Assembly (NCBI GenBank): GCA_023435705.1
Contig: JAEYRH010000009.1
Span: forward strand, 62,001 to 126,000
Reading direction: 5' to 3'
Source: Bacillota bacterium
GTDB taxonomy: Bacteria > Bacillota > Clostridia > Christensenellales > UMGS416
Length of the DNA stretch: 64,000 bases
Below the pieces are notes generated by a model. The model did no database searches and was not told the DNA's origin. It worked only from the letters and a program-made list of their open reading frames with translations. Below, in pieces: positions 34,956-43,851 of this stretch; positions within the stretch are counted from its first letter, which is position 1, and each line of letters opens with the position of its first letter. The translations under genes and the position numbers were made by a program.

Positions 34956-34967
34956 TTGGAGGGACAC

Positions 34968-35531
34968 ATGGGGATTCTGGAATTGCTTTTAATCGCGGTT
35001 GGCCTGTCGATGGACGCATTTGCTGTGTCCATCTGTAAAGGCCTCAATATGGGCAAGCCCAATACGCGGCATTCCGTGATTATTGCATTGTTCTTTGGTG
35101 GCTTTCAGGCGGTCATGCCGCTCATTGGCTGGCTGCTCGGCAAACAATTTGAGAGGTATATCACAGAGTTCGACCACTGGATTGCGTTTGGGTTATTGGT
35201 GTTCATCGGTGGTAAAATGATCCTGGAAGTATTCGACAAGGATAAAAGCCCCAAGTGCGAAACATCATTGAATCTCAAAGAGTTGACGGTGATGGCAATC
35301 GCAACGAGTATCGACGCGCTGGCTGTCGGCATCACATTTGCCTTTCTAAAGGTTTCCATTGTTCCTTCTGTTTTGGTCATCGGTGTGATTACGTTTGTTC
35401 TCTCGCTCGTCGCCGTGCAATTCGGATGCAGGTTCGGCGCCAGGCTGAAAACCAATGCCGAGCTTGCAGGCGGCATTGTGTTGATCTTGATTGGCACAAA
35501 GATCCTGCTGGATCATCTCGGCATTTTATAA
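34968..35531 (+). CDS. mntP: Manganese efflux pump MntP
   Basis: 187-residue membrane exporter with six helices made of two repeats. Each repeat carries the acidic signature: SMDAFAVSICKG near the N-terminus and SIDALAVGITFAF in the second half. It pumps excess Mn2+ out of the cell. The ATG at 34968 is preceded by GGAGGG; a longer start at 34938 would begin inside the terminator. Control by the Mn2+ riboswitch upstream fits the function. Confidence 0.95.
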   Translation: MGILELLLIAVGLSMDAFAVSICKGLNMGKPNTRHSVIIALFFGGFQAVMPLIGWLLGKQFERYITEFDHWIAFGLLVFIGGKMILEVFDKDKSPKCETSLNLKELTVMAIATSIDALAVGITFAFLKVSIVPSVLVIGVITFVLSLVAVQFGCRFGARLKTNAELAGGIVLILIGTKILLDHLGIL

Positions 35532-35680
35532 GGACGGGGTCTGCCTTTTCATTTTGCCCTCGGTTTATGGTGTTAGCACGAATCCATCACCGCATATATA
35601 TGGGGTGTCTTATGCTCGCGCCTGCCTAAAGCCGGTGACGCCAGCCATGGCGTGTTGCAAACAATGGAAAGGACTTGCCG

Positions 35681-36187
35681 ATGAGCGAATGGGTGCTCCC
35701 CATACTGATCGCGGCGGTGGTGTGCTGGGGGCTATTGCGCGGCACGCCGGTGTATGACAGCTTTGTGCGCGGCGCGGGCAAGGGCGTGCAGACCTCCCTT
35801 TCGGTGCTGCCGGCGCTGGCCGCGATCATGGTGGCGGTGGAAATGATGAAAGCCTCCGGCGCGCTGGAATTGCTGTGCGGGCTGCTGGCCAAGCCATTGG
35901 GATGGATCAGCATCCCGGCGGACGCGGCTCCGCTGGTGGTGGTGCGGCCATTCTCCGGCATGGCGTCACTGTCCATCCTCGATGACCTGTATCGCAGGCT
36001 GGGGCCGGACGCGCCGGCCTCCCGCGTGGCCAGCACGATCATGGGCTGCACCGAGACGATCTTTTACACCGTGGCGGTCTACTTTGGCTCTGTGGGCATC
36101 AAAAAGGCCCGCCACACGATCCCGGCGGCACTGATCAGCATGCTGGCCGCCGTGGTGATGTCGGGCATTCTGTGCATGTTTTTGTGA
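35681..36187 (+). CDS. spmB: Spore maturation protein B
   Basis: 168-residue membrane protein of the nucleoside-recognition/gate family, needed for proper spore core dehydration in Bacillus and Clostridium. Motifs RGTPVYDSFVRGAGKGV, PFSGMASLSILDD and GCTETIFYTVAVYFGSVG identify it. The ATG at 35681 follows GGAAAGGAC. In most spore formers spmA lies immediately upstream; here the neighbour is mntP and no spmA is seen. It converges on the YedK gene with only a 6-base gap. Confidence 0.93.
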   Translation: MSEWVLPILIAAVVCWGLLRGTPVYDSFVRGAGKGVQTSLSVLPALAAIMVAVEMMKASGALELLCGLLAKPLGWISIPADAAPLVVVRPFSGMASLSILDDLYRRLGPDAPASRVASTIMGCTETIFYTVAVYFGSVGIKKARHTIPAALISMLAAVVMSGILCMFL

Positions 36188-36193
36188 CTCTCC

Positions 36194-36808
36194 TCAACCC
36201 ACCAGGTCCAGCATCAATTCCGGGCCCGGCTTGTGCAGGATGCGTTCCATGGCCGGGCCGCCCGCAAGCCAAGAGCCGATTTCATCTGCGCCGACGATCA
36301 CCGGCATGCGGTCGTGCAGCGGGGCCACCGATTCGTTGGCAGCGCCTGTCAGGATCACGAAGCCGGTGAAGGGCTTGCCCAGCGGGTCGCGGAAGGTGTT
36401 ATAGAACCCGGCCATGTATAGCATGCGCTGGCCCGGCAGCGTGAGCAGGTATTTATCCTTTTTCTTTTTACCGTCCACATGCTTCCACTCATAAAAGCCT
36501 GTGGAGGGCACCACGCAGCGCCGGTCCAGCAGCGAGCCGCGAAACAGCGGCTTTTCCAGCGCCGTCTCGGCCCGGGCGTTGATGATCACGCCGCTGCCCT
36601 GCCACTTGGGGAAGCCCCAGGCCATCAGGCGGGGCTCGGCGCCCTGCGGGCTGCCTGCCAGCACCGGCACCACGCTGGTGGGGAAGATCTCGCCGGTTTT
36701 CATATTGGCGTGCTCCGGTGTGTTCAGATAGCGCTGGTTCACCTCGTTGATGATCTCGCGCATCTCGATCACCTCTTCCTCGGTGAACACGGTGTAGCGG
36801 CCGCACAT
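36194..36808 (-). CDS. SOS-response-associated peptidase, HMCES/YedK family
   Basis: 204-residue SRAP-domain protein that crosslinks to abasic sites in single-stranded DNA through the N-terminal cysteine exposed after removal of Met1. The family residues are all present: Cys2 in MCGRYT, Asn in INARAET, Glu in GFYEW, and His in HDRMPVI. Third gene of a minus-strand operon with dinB and a small unknown gene behind a LexA-type box, which fits a DNA-damage role. Confidence 0.95.
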   Translation of the reverse strand: MCGRYTVFTEEEVIEMREIINEVNQRYLNTPEHANMKTGEIFPTSVVPVLAGSPQGAEPRLMAWGFPKWQGSGVIINARAETALEKPLFRGSLLDRRCVVPSTGFYEWKHVDGKKKKDKYLLTLPGQRMLYMAGFYNTFRDPLGKPFTGFVILTGAANESVAPLHDRMPVIVGADEIGSWLAGGPAMERILHKPGPELMLDLVG

Positions 36809-36841
36809 GGCAGTCAGTCCTTTCCTGGTAATTCCAATCCA

Positions 36842-37084
36842 TTATGCATCTTTTCCCTCCATAAACCAACGGGGTTCCTCATAAAACAGATAAACCTGCT
36901 TGCTGCGGATCATGCAGGTGAAGCGCATGCCGGTGCCGCCGGCCTTCATCGAGGCGGCCCGGCGGGCGTCGGTCACCCGGTCCACCTCAAACACCCGGCC
37001 GTCCTCCCACGTCACGGAGCGGGGTGTCATTTTGCCGTCTGGCTCCACGTCCAGGTTCACCTTCACAAACACTTTGCGCGCCAT
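36842..37084 (-). CDS. Small uncharacterised protein of the dinB operon
   Basis: 80-residue soluble protein, mostly beta strands by pattern (KVFVKVNLDVEPDGKMTPRSVTW, RVFEVDRVTDARRAA, MRFTCMIRSKQVYLFYEE, RWFMEGK). No domain is recognised. It lies 16 bases after dinB and 33 bases before the YedK gene, all on the same strand, so it is likely an SOS-induced protein. Its small beta-rich shape and position suggest a role with the polymerase or the abasic-site protein, but this is inference. Confidence 0.75.
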   Translation of the reverse strand: MARKVFVKVNLDVEPDGKMTPRSVTWEDGRVFEVDRVTDARRAASMKAGGTGMRFTCMIRSKQVYLFYEEPRWFMEGKDA

Positions 37085-37100
37085 CTCACGGCCTCCGGTC

Positions 37101-38336
37101 TCAGAAATAGGATACGGGGTGGATCACATGGTCGTCCTTGGGGTTGAGGCCTGTGAGCTGCCGGTCATCCATCATCACGGCCCGCTGGATCGCAAAGTGC
37201 CCGAAGCGCTCCCGCAGCTTGTCCACCGCGCTTTCCAGGCGGATGCGGCGGTCCTCCCGCATGTCGTCATCCAGAAAGGATAGCTGCTTGTTGCCGGAAG
37301 CGTCTGTGAGGTCGCTCCCGCGCACGCCCACGCTGCGGATGGGCCGCTCCCAGCGGTAGTTGCCGCGAAAGAGCTCCATGGCAAGGGGGATGATGTCAGA
37401 GGCCAGCTGGGTGGGCCGCTTGACCTTGGCCTGCCGCTCAAAGGAAGCCAGCGTGTTGTCGCGAATGTGGATCTGCACCGTGCGGCATTTGAACCCGTGC
37501 TCCCGCAGGCGGGCGGCCACGCTTTCGGCCAGCACGCACACCGTCATGTGCACATCCTTTTCGCACACCAGGTCGCGGGGCGTGGTGGTGGAGTTGCCGA
37601 TGGACTTGATCAGCGCCTCGTCGCCCATGCAGGCCACCGGCGAGCCATCCAGGCCGTTGGCAAACGTCCAGAGCGTTTCGCCCCATTTGCCCAGCTGGGC
37701 GCGCAGCTGCTCCCGGTCGCAGGTGGCGATGTCGCCGATGGTGAAAATGCCCCGGTCATAAAGCTTGTGCTGCGTGGCCCGCCCCACATACAAAAGGTCT
37801 CCGGCCGGCAGCGGCCACACCTTGTCGCGGTAATTTGCTTTGGTGATCACCGTGGTGGCGTCGGGCTTTTTCATGTCGCTGCCCAGCTTGGCAAAGATCT
37901 TGTTGTCTGCCACGCCCACGGAGGCGGTGATGCCCAGCTCTTCGGCCAGCCGGCCACGGATCTCGTCGGCGATGGCCGGCCCGTCGCCCTTGCGGCTGCC
38001 GGTCACATCCAGCCAGGCCTCATCCAGGCCGAAGGGCTCAATCTGCCCGGTGTAGTCGGCATAGATCTCCCTGGCCATCCGGGCAAACTTGAGATATTTG
38101 GGATAGTCGGGCTTCACGACCACCAGCCCGGGGCATTTCTGCTTGGCCTGCCAGATGGCCTCGCCGGTGATGATGCCATATTGCTTGGCGATCTGGTTTT
38201 TGGTCAGCACAATGCCATGGCGGGCCTCCGGGTCTCCGGCCACCGCCACGGGCTTGTCTCTGATCTCCGGGTTGTAGAGGCACTCCACCGAAGCGTAAAA
38301 CGAGTTGAGGTCCGAATGCAGGATTGTCCGCGCCAT
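37101..38336 (-). CDS. dinB: DNA polymerase IV (Y-family translesion polymerase)
   Basis: 411-residue error-prone polymerase for lesion bypass. Catalytic acidic residues are Asp9 (HSDLNSFYASVE) and Asp105-Glu106 (FGLDEAWLD); the thumb and little-finger domains follow, and the C-terminus is somewhat longer than in E. coli DinB. The ATG at 38336 follows AAGGTGGTG; a GTG two codons earlier is less likely. A promoter and a LexA-type box lie directly upstream. Confidence 0.95.
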   Translation of the reverse strand: MARTILHSDLNSFYASVECLYNPEIRDKPVAVAGDPEARHGIVLTKNQIAKQYGIITGEAIWQAKQKCPGLVVVKPDYPKYLKFARMAREIYADYTGQIEPFGLDEAWLDVTGSRKGDGPAIADEIRGRLAEELGITASVGVADNKIFAKLGSDMKKPDATTVITKANYRDKVWPLPAGDLLYVGRATQHKLYDRGIFTIGDIATCDREQLRAQLGKWGETLWTFANGLDGSPVACMGDEALIKSIGNSTTTPRDLVCEKDVHMTVCVLAESVAARLREHGFKCRTVQIHIRDNTLASFERQAKVKRPTQLASDIIPLAMELFRGNYRWERPIRSVGVRGSDLTDASGNKQLSFLDDDMREDRRIRLESAVDKLRERFGHFAIQRAVMMDDRQLTGLNPKDDHVIHPVSYF

Positions 38337-38357
38337 GGGCACACCACCTTATGGAAA

Positions 38358-38371
38358 AGAACAAATGTTCG
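38358..38371 (-). promoter_or_regulatory. LexA-type SOS box
   Basis: Read on the minus strand the site is CGAACATTTGTTCT, which matches the Gram-positive LexA consensus CGAACnnnnGTTCG at all but the last base. It lies between the predicted -10 box and the dinB start, where LexA would block initiation. Confidence 0.85.
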
Positions 38372-38381
38372 TCTACTACAT

Positions 38382-38410
38382 ATGATATTACGCTTTAAAA
38401 GAAAATACAA
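38382..38410 (-). promoter_or_regulatory. Promoter of the dinB operon
   Basis: On the minus strand TTGTAT (38410-38405) and TATCAT (38387-38382) are separated by 17 bases, with the LexA-type box 10 bases further downstream. Confidence 0.7.
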
Positions 38411-38506
38411 CAGGAAATCTATGTAAAAAAGTGGCATTTACTTCCAGTGTATTATCCTACCTTTTGAAAAAACTACCAAAATAATGAACAATACCCGGGG
38501 GAACCC

Positions 38507-40096
38507 ATGTTTGAATGCCTGAGGCGGATCGTCCACCATATGAAGGCTCGCGCTGGCGCGGGCGCGCCGCGGGATGCCGGCGGCCAGGATGGGGCCGAGA
38601 CGCTTTCCACAAAGCTCGATCAAAGCCTGGAGCAGCTCAAATCGGTGCTGGGAGATAGCCCCGACGTGGCCATACGGGAGTTTGCCATCGGGCGGGATCG
38701 CAAGACCAAGGCGGCGCTGGTGTTTATCGAGGGCCTTGCGGACAAGGAGCAGCTCAATCTGGCGGTGCTTCAGCCGCTGCTGTTTGATGCCGGCGAACAG
38801 CCAGGAGGGTTGTGCGGCCTGGATATTGACAGGCTCAGCCAGTCGCTATTGGCGGTGGCCAGCGTGAATAAACTCTGCACACTGGATGAGGTTGTGGAAA
38901 GCGTGCTGGCCGGCGGCACGCTGTTGCTTGTGGACGGAGAGGCGGAGGCGCTGTCCATCGGCTTGCGCAAAAGCCAATACCGCGCCGTGGATGAGCCGGG
39001 CACCGAAAATGTGGTGCGCGGCCCACGGGAGGGTTTCAACGAATCGCTGCGCACCAACGCGTCGATGCTTCGCCGCCGCATCCACAACCCCAACCTGCGG
39101 TTTGAGCAGCTGAAGCTGGGGCGGCAAACGGGCACCAACATCAGCATCGCCTATATCCGCGGCGTGGTGAAGCCGGGTCTGGTGGAGGAGGTCAAGCGGC
39201 GCCTGAAGCGCATCGTCACCGATTCTGTGCTGGACTCGGGCTATGTGGAGGCGTTCATCGAAGACTGCCCCTATTCCATTTTCGCCACTGTGGGCAGCAG
39301 CGAGCGGCCCGACGCGGTGGCCGGCAAGCTATTGGAGGGCCGCGCCGCGATCCTTGTGGACGGCAGCCCCTTTGTGCTGACGGTGCCAATGCTGTTTATT
39401 GAGAACTTTCAGACTACGGAGGACTATTACCTCCGCAGCTATTACGCCAGCACCCTTCGGATCATCCGGTTCATTTCCTATGTCATCACCATTCTGGCCC
39501 CGGCGGTCTATGTGGCGCTGAGCACCTTCCACCAGGAATTGATCCCGACGCAGCTGCTGTTCACGATGGCAGCCGGGCATGAGGGCATCCCTTTTCCGGC
39601 ATTGCTGGAGGCACTGCTGATGATGGTGCTGTTTGATATTCTGAGGGAGGCCGGCGTGCGCCTGCCCAAGGCCGTGGGCTCTGCCATCAGCATCGTTGGT
39701 GCGTTGGTGCTGGGGGAATCGGCTGTTTCGGCAGGGCTGATTGGGCCGTTCATGGTCATTGTGGTTGCCATCACTGCCATCTCCAGCTTTGTGGTGCCCG
39801 CCCAGGCCGATGCCACAGCGGTGCTGCGTTATTTCCTGGTGGTGCTGGCGGGCTTTTTGGGCGGGTTTGGTGTCGTGATGGGGTTGATTCTCACAATCCT
39901 TCATCTGGCTTCGATGGAATCGTTTGGCGTGCCGTTTCTGTCGCCCATTGCTCCGCTGGAGCGGGAGGGTCTAAAGGACACGTTTGTGCGGATGCCGTTG
40001 CAGTCCATGGTGCTGCGGCCTACGGGGCTGAGCCCGGAAAACAGGCGGCGGAGAGTGAAAGAGCGCCGGCAGGAGAAGGAGGAAGCGGATCAATGA
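38507..40096 (+). CDS. Spore germination protein, GerA family A subunit
   Basis: 529-residue germinant-receptor subunit located in the spore inner membrane. A soluble N-terminal half (to about residue 310) is followed by about five membrane helices (from YYASTLRIIRFISYVITILAPAVYV on). Family markers include FIEDCPYSIFATVGSSERPD and GRAAILVDGSPFVLTVP. The ATG follows GGGGGAA. It is the first gene of a five-gene ger operon and ends overlapping the C-subunit gene by 4 bases. Confidence 0.95.
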   Translation: MFECLRRIVHHMKARAGAGAPRDAGGQDGAETLSTKLDQSLEQLKSVLGDSPDVAIREFAIGRDRKTKAALVFIEGLADKEQLNLAVLQPLLFDAGEQPGGLCGLDIDRLSQSLLAVASVNKLCTLDEVVESVLAGGTLLLVDGEAEALSIGLRKSQYRAVDEPGTENVVRGPREGFNESLRTNASMLRRRIHNPNLRFEQLKLGRQTGTNISIAYIRGVVKPGLVEEVKRRLKRIVTDSVLDSGYVEAFIEDCPYSIFATVGSSERPDAVAGKLLEGRAAILVDGSPFVLTVPMLFIENFQTTEDYYLRSYYASTLRIIRFISYVITILAPAVYVALSTFHQELIPTQLLFTMAAGHEGIPFPALLEALLMMVLFDILREAGVRLPKAVGSAISIVGALVLGESAVSAGLIGPFMVIVVAITAISSFVVPAQADATAVLRYFLVVLAGFLGGFGVVMGLILTILHLASMESFGVPFLSPIAPLEREGLKDTFVRMPLQSMVLRPTGLSPENRRRRVKERRQEKEEADQ

Positions 40097-41277
40097 GAGA
40101 GAAGAGACGAGGCGGGCGGCGGTGGAAGCCCCTGGTTTGCCTGGCCCTTGTGGCCCTGACGGCGCTGACGCCAGGCTGCTGGGGCGCCAGGGAATTGAAG
40201 GAGCTGGCCCTTGTGTTGGGGATTGGCATCGATAAGAATGAGAACGACCCCGGCATGGTCTATCTGACCGCCCAGATTGCCAAGCCCAGCCAGATGAAGA
40301 AAGATCCATCCGGCGGCGGGTCTGGCGGGGAAGGCAAGGCGTATTGGAATCTGAAGAGCCATGGCTGGACCGTGTTTGATGCCATCCGGGAGGCCACCCA
40401 GCAAACCAGCAACAAGCTTTATGTGGCGCACAATGAGGCCATAGTGTTTGGAATGGCCGCCGCAGAGGATGGTGTGGAGAAGTATCTGGACTTTTTCCTG
40501 AGGGGCCAGGAGACCCGGCCAACCACCGATATCATCATCTCCACAACCACGGCAGCCGATGTGCTGGATGTGATGCCGGAGATGGACAAGATCCCGGGTG
40601 TTAATCTGTCCAGGCTCACCAATTCGCAGGGCTTCACCTCGCACGCCATGCGGGTGACACTGCAGCAGTTTGCCACAATGCTGATGAGCCCCACCACCGC
40701 CGCCGTTGCGCCGGTTGTCGCCATTGATGAGGAGAACGGGAAGAAAGCGCTCGTGGTGCATGGCATGGCGGTGTTCAAGAAGGATAAAATGGTCGGCACA
40801 TTGAACAGCGCCGAGACCAGAGGGTTGTTATGGGCAAAGAACAAAGTGCAGTCCGGCGTGATGGATGTGGCGTATCAGGATGGCATCGCGAGCATTGAAA
40901 TCATCAACGCCACATGCAAGGCCGATGCGGAGCTCGTGGGTGACCGGGTGGTTGGGCGCATCAAGGTGAGGGCGGAGGGTTCGATGGTTGCGCAGACAGG
41001 CTCTGTGAACCTTGCCAGCGTTTATTACATTGCAGTGCTTGAGGGCCTGCAGGCCGCTGCCATCAAGTTGGAAATCACCAATGCCATCAGCAAGGCAAGC
41101 CAGCTAAACGCCGATCTCTTTGGGTTTGGCGACCTCCTGCATAAAAAATACAAGGATCAGTGGCAGGAGATCTCCGCCAACTGGGATCGCATTTTTCCTG
41201 CAGTGGTGGTGGAGCTTGATGTGGAATGCAAGATCCGCGCTGCCGGGAACATCACCAGGCCCATCGGTGCCCAATAA
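40093..41277 (+). CDS. Spore germination lipoprotein, Ger(x)C family
   Basis: 394-residue C subunit of the germinant receptor. The N-terminal signal ends in LTPGCW with the lipid-bearing Cys29, followed by the family-typical GARELKELALVLGIGIDK. It is anchored to the outer face of the spore inner membrane. It overlaps the A-subunit gene (ATGA). The lipobox has Pro before Gly-Cys, which is less usual. Confidence 0.94.
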   Translation: MREKRRGGRRWKPLVCLALVALTALTPGCWGARELKELALVLGIGIDKNENDPGMVYLTAQIAKPSQMKKDPSGGGSGGEGKAYWNLKSHGWTVFDAIREATQQTSNKLYVAHNEAIVFGMAAAEDGVEKYLDFFLRGQETRPTTDIIISTTTAADVLDVMPEMDKIPGVNLSRLTNSQGFTSHAMRVTLQQFATMLMSPTTAAVAPVVAIDEENGKKALVVHGMAVFKKDKMVGTLNSAETRGLLWAKNKVQSGVMDVAYQDGIASIEIINATCKADAELVGDRVVGRIKVRAEGSMVAQTGSVNLASVYYIAVLEGLQAAAIKLEITNAISKASQLNADLFGFGDLLHKKYKDQWQEISANWDRIFPAVVVELDVECKIRAAGNITRPIGAQ

Positions 41278-41296
41278 TGCTTAGGGGGATGCTTCT

Positions 41297-41509
41297 GTGA
41301 CGATCGCATTGATCCTGGCGTACACCGTCGTTTCATTCCTCCAGATCCGCTCGCTTGCCGCAAAGAAATACTGGCGCGATCTGGTGGTGTTTTCATTTTT
41401 CATGGCTGCGTCGTTCACGGCAAGCCTGCTGATGAGTTTGGGCGTCCAGCTTCCCAACCCCATTCAGGGAATCCAGAGCATATTGGAAAAGCTTGGATTG
41501 CATTATTAA
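41297..41509 (+). CDS. Small two-helix membrane protein of the ger operon (D-subunit-like)
   Basis: 70-residue protein with two predicted membrane helices (about residues 3-20 and 29-47) and a short C-terminal tail. A GTG start follows a GGGGG-rich site. Small two-helix D proteins that modulate germinant receptors are known in Bacillus ger operons; position and topology fit that group, but no sequence signature is recognised. Its presence between C and the first B gene suggests it belongs to the receptor complex. Confidence 0.7.
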   Translation: MTIALILAYTVVSFLQIRSLAAKKYWRDLVVFSFFMAASFTASLLMSLGVQLPNPIQGIQSILEKLGLHY

Positions 41510-41529
41510 CCGGGAGATGAAGCAAAGGG

Positions 41530-42657
41530 ATGAGCAATGGGAAAACGGTGACATCCTCCCAATACCGGCTGTTGGTTGCAGAGTTTATTGCAGGATCTTC
41601 GCTGTTGCTTGCATATATGGATCGCACAGTGCAGCAGGATGCCTGGCTGGTTGTGTTGGTCTCATTCGCCGCGATCCTGCCAATCCTGCTGTGTTATGCC
41701 ATGCTTGCCAACAGGCTGCCTGGGAAAAACCTGGTGCAAATCAATGACGCTGCGTTTGGACCAGTATTTGGAAAGCTGATTTCCCTTCTGCACATCGGCA
41801 CTTTCTTATTGCTGTTCGTGTTCAACCTGAACGGCCTGGCCGATTATTATGTGGGGGCTGTCACGCCGGAAATGCCCAAGCTGGCGTTAGTCCTGATTAC
41901 GCTGCTGGTCACCGCATATGCTGTGGCGAAAGGTGCCAAACCCATCGCCCTCTTCGGGCTATTGTCTTTGGTGGTTTCAGTTGGTGTGATTTTATTCACT
42001 TCTCTGCTTCTGCTGAAAGATATGGACTTTTCAAACCTTCTTCCGATGTTGGAATCCCCTGGTAATAAATACCTGCAGAGCGCCCATATCTTTTCCCTGA
42101 CTTTCACCGGCACCCAGGTGTTTTTGATGATGACGCCATCTCTTGATCCTGGTGTGAAATTCAGGCGCAACACGATATCAGGCGCTGCAATCGGCACGGT
42201 GCTGCTGTTGATCGTCTCGCTCCGGAATACGGCCGTGCTGGGACCGACCACTGCCCTGTTTGCCTCCAATTCCCATATGGCGGTGCGGATGATCAGCATC
42301 AAGGACATCCTGACCAGAGTGGAGCTTTTGGTTGTGATCAGTGTGCTCGCGGCGCTGTTTGTCAGGATTGTGATACAGTTTTACGCGATCATCACTGCCA
42401 TGACGGCGGTGTTTGGCCTGAAGTCGCCGCGGACTTTGATCGTGCCTGTGGGCGGGTTGGCGGCTGTGCTTTCGCTGGTGGCGTTCAGCTCCACGGTCGA
42501 CAGCTCCTTCGCGGCGTTGCGGTATCATGCGTTCCTCCCAATGCTGGTTTCCTTCATTCTGCCGCCGGTGACGCTCCTTGTGCTGTCTGCCCGGCAACAC
42601 AGGTTCAGCGAGGCGGCAGTTGATGGTGGCGGCCAGGCAGATGAAGCCCGGAGGTGA
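41530..42657 (+). CDS. Spore germination permease, GerB family (first copy)
   Basis: 375-residue APC-superfamily membrane protein with about ten helices, the B subunit that binds the germinant (often an amino acid). It opens with the typical ISSxQ-like motif TSSQYRLLVAEFIAGSSLLL. It ends overlapping the ribosome site of the second GerB gene. The two GerB proteins align over their whole length (for example VLGPTTALFASNSHMAVRMI versus VLGPTTALFATNSYMAVRLI), so they arose by tandem duplication. Confidence 0.93.
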   Translation: MSNGKTVTSSQYRLLVAEFIAGSSLLLAYMDRTVQQDAWLVVLVSFAAILPILLCYAMLANRLPGKNLVQINDAAFGPVFGKLISLLHIGTFLLLFVFNLNGLADYYVGAVTPEMPKLALVLITLLVTAYAVAKGAKPIALFGLLSLVVSVGVILFTSLLLLKDMDFSNLLPMLESPGNKYLQSAHIFSLTFTGTQVFLMMTPSLDPGVKFRRNTISGAAIGTVLLLIVSLRNTAVLGPTTALFASNSHMAVRMISIKDILTRVELLVVISVLAALFVRIVIQFYAIITAMTAVFGLKSPRTLIVPVGGLAAVLSLVAFSSTVDSSFAALRYHAFLPMLVSFILPPVTLLVLSARQHRFSEAAVDGGGQADEARR

Positions 42658-42659
42658 TA

Positions 42660-43778
42660 ATGCCCTTGGATAAGCGGAATGCTGTGCCTTCATCCCAATA
42701 CCGTCTGCTTGTGACGGCGTTTGTCGTAGGATCGTCGTTGCTGCTGTCTTTCATAGACAATATGGTGCGGCAGGACGCCTGGCTGGTCGTCGTCATATCC
42801 TTTCTGTTCGCATTTCCCTTTTTGGCCGTCTATGTCCTGCTTGCAAAAAAGCTTCCGGGAAAAAACCTGATGGAGATCAATGACGCCGTGTTCGGGCCGG
42901 TGATTGGAAAGATTATGTCGCTGCTGTATCTGGGATATTTCTTTATATTGATATCGTTCAATGTGCTTGACATGGCCGACTTCTATATTGGGTCAGTCAT
43001 GCGGGAAACCCCCAAAATGCCATTGATCGCCATTGCGCTGGCAGTTGCCGGCTATGGAGTCTGTAAAGGCATCCGAACCATCGCCAAGGCAGGTTTTTTA
43101 TCGGTGGCGTTTACCATCATCACGATCCTGGCCACATCGGCGCTTTTGATCAAGGACATGGATTTGTCCAATTTCCTGCCTGTGATGGAGGCGCCAAAGC
43201 ACACGCTGGCCCAGAGCATTCACATCTTTGCTGCGTTGCCCTACTGCGAGGCTTTTGTGCTGATGATGGTAATGCCCTCGGTGGGAAACGGCGAAAAGGT
43301 GGGCCGCACCACGCTGGCCGGGGCGTTCATCGGTATGCTCCTGCTGCTTTTAATCTCTGTTCGCAACACGGCGGTGCTGGGCCCTACCACGGCATTGTTT
43401 GCCACCAACTCGTATATGGCGGTGCGCTTGATCGATGTGGGGGAATTCTTCACCAGGGTGGAGCTATTTGTGGCCATCAGCCTGATCGGCGCGCTATTCA
43501 TCAAGGTCATGGTGTTGCTTTACGCGATGATCACTGGTTTTAAAACAGTGTTTGGACTGAAGTCTGCCACGGCTTTGATCGTGCCGGTGGGCGGGTTGAT
43601 CACGGTGCTGGCGACGATTGCTTTCAGCTCCACGGTCAGCCACGCCTATGCAGGGATGCGATATCACGCGTTTTTCCCTTTATTGTTTGAGTTCATTCTC
43701 CCGCCGGTCACTTTGCTGGTGGCGTGCATCCGGAAGCTGCCCGGCGATGGGGCAGAGCAGGAGGACAGGCTGCAATGA
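42660..43778 (+). CDS. Spore germination permease, GerB family (second copy)
   Basis: 372-residue paralogue of the preceding protein with the same ten-helix layout (SSQYRLLVTAFVVGSSLLLSF). The ATG at 42660 is preceded by GGAGG; a GTG two codons upstream is less likely. A tandem B pair with one A and one C suggests two alternative receptors with different ligand specificity, or a heteromeric receptor. Both copies are intact, arguing that both are used. Confidence 0.93.
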   Translation: MPLDKRNAVPSSQYRLLVTAFVVGSSLLLSFIDNMVRQDAWLVVVISFLFAFPFLAVYVLLAKKLPGKNLMEINDAVFGPVIGKIMSLLYLGYFFILISFNVLDMADFYIGSVMRETPKMPLIAIALAVAGYGVCKGIRTIAKAGFLSVAFTIITILATSALLIKDMDLSNFLPVMEAPKHTLAQSIHIFAALPYCEAFVLMMVMPSVGNGEKVGRTTLAGAFIGMLLLLLISVRNTAVLGPTTALFATNSYMAVRLIDVGEFFTRVELFVAISLIGALFIKVMVLLYAMITGFKTVFGLKSATALIVPVGGLITVLATIAFSSTVSHAYAGMRYHAFFPLLFEFILPPVTLLVACIRKLPGDGAEQEDRLQ

Positions 43779-43851
43779 ACGAAAATGGGGTTTTTTTCGC
43801 ATCAATGATGTGATATCATATTGCCGATTGACATCAGAAAGAGGAAACCCA

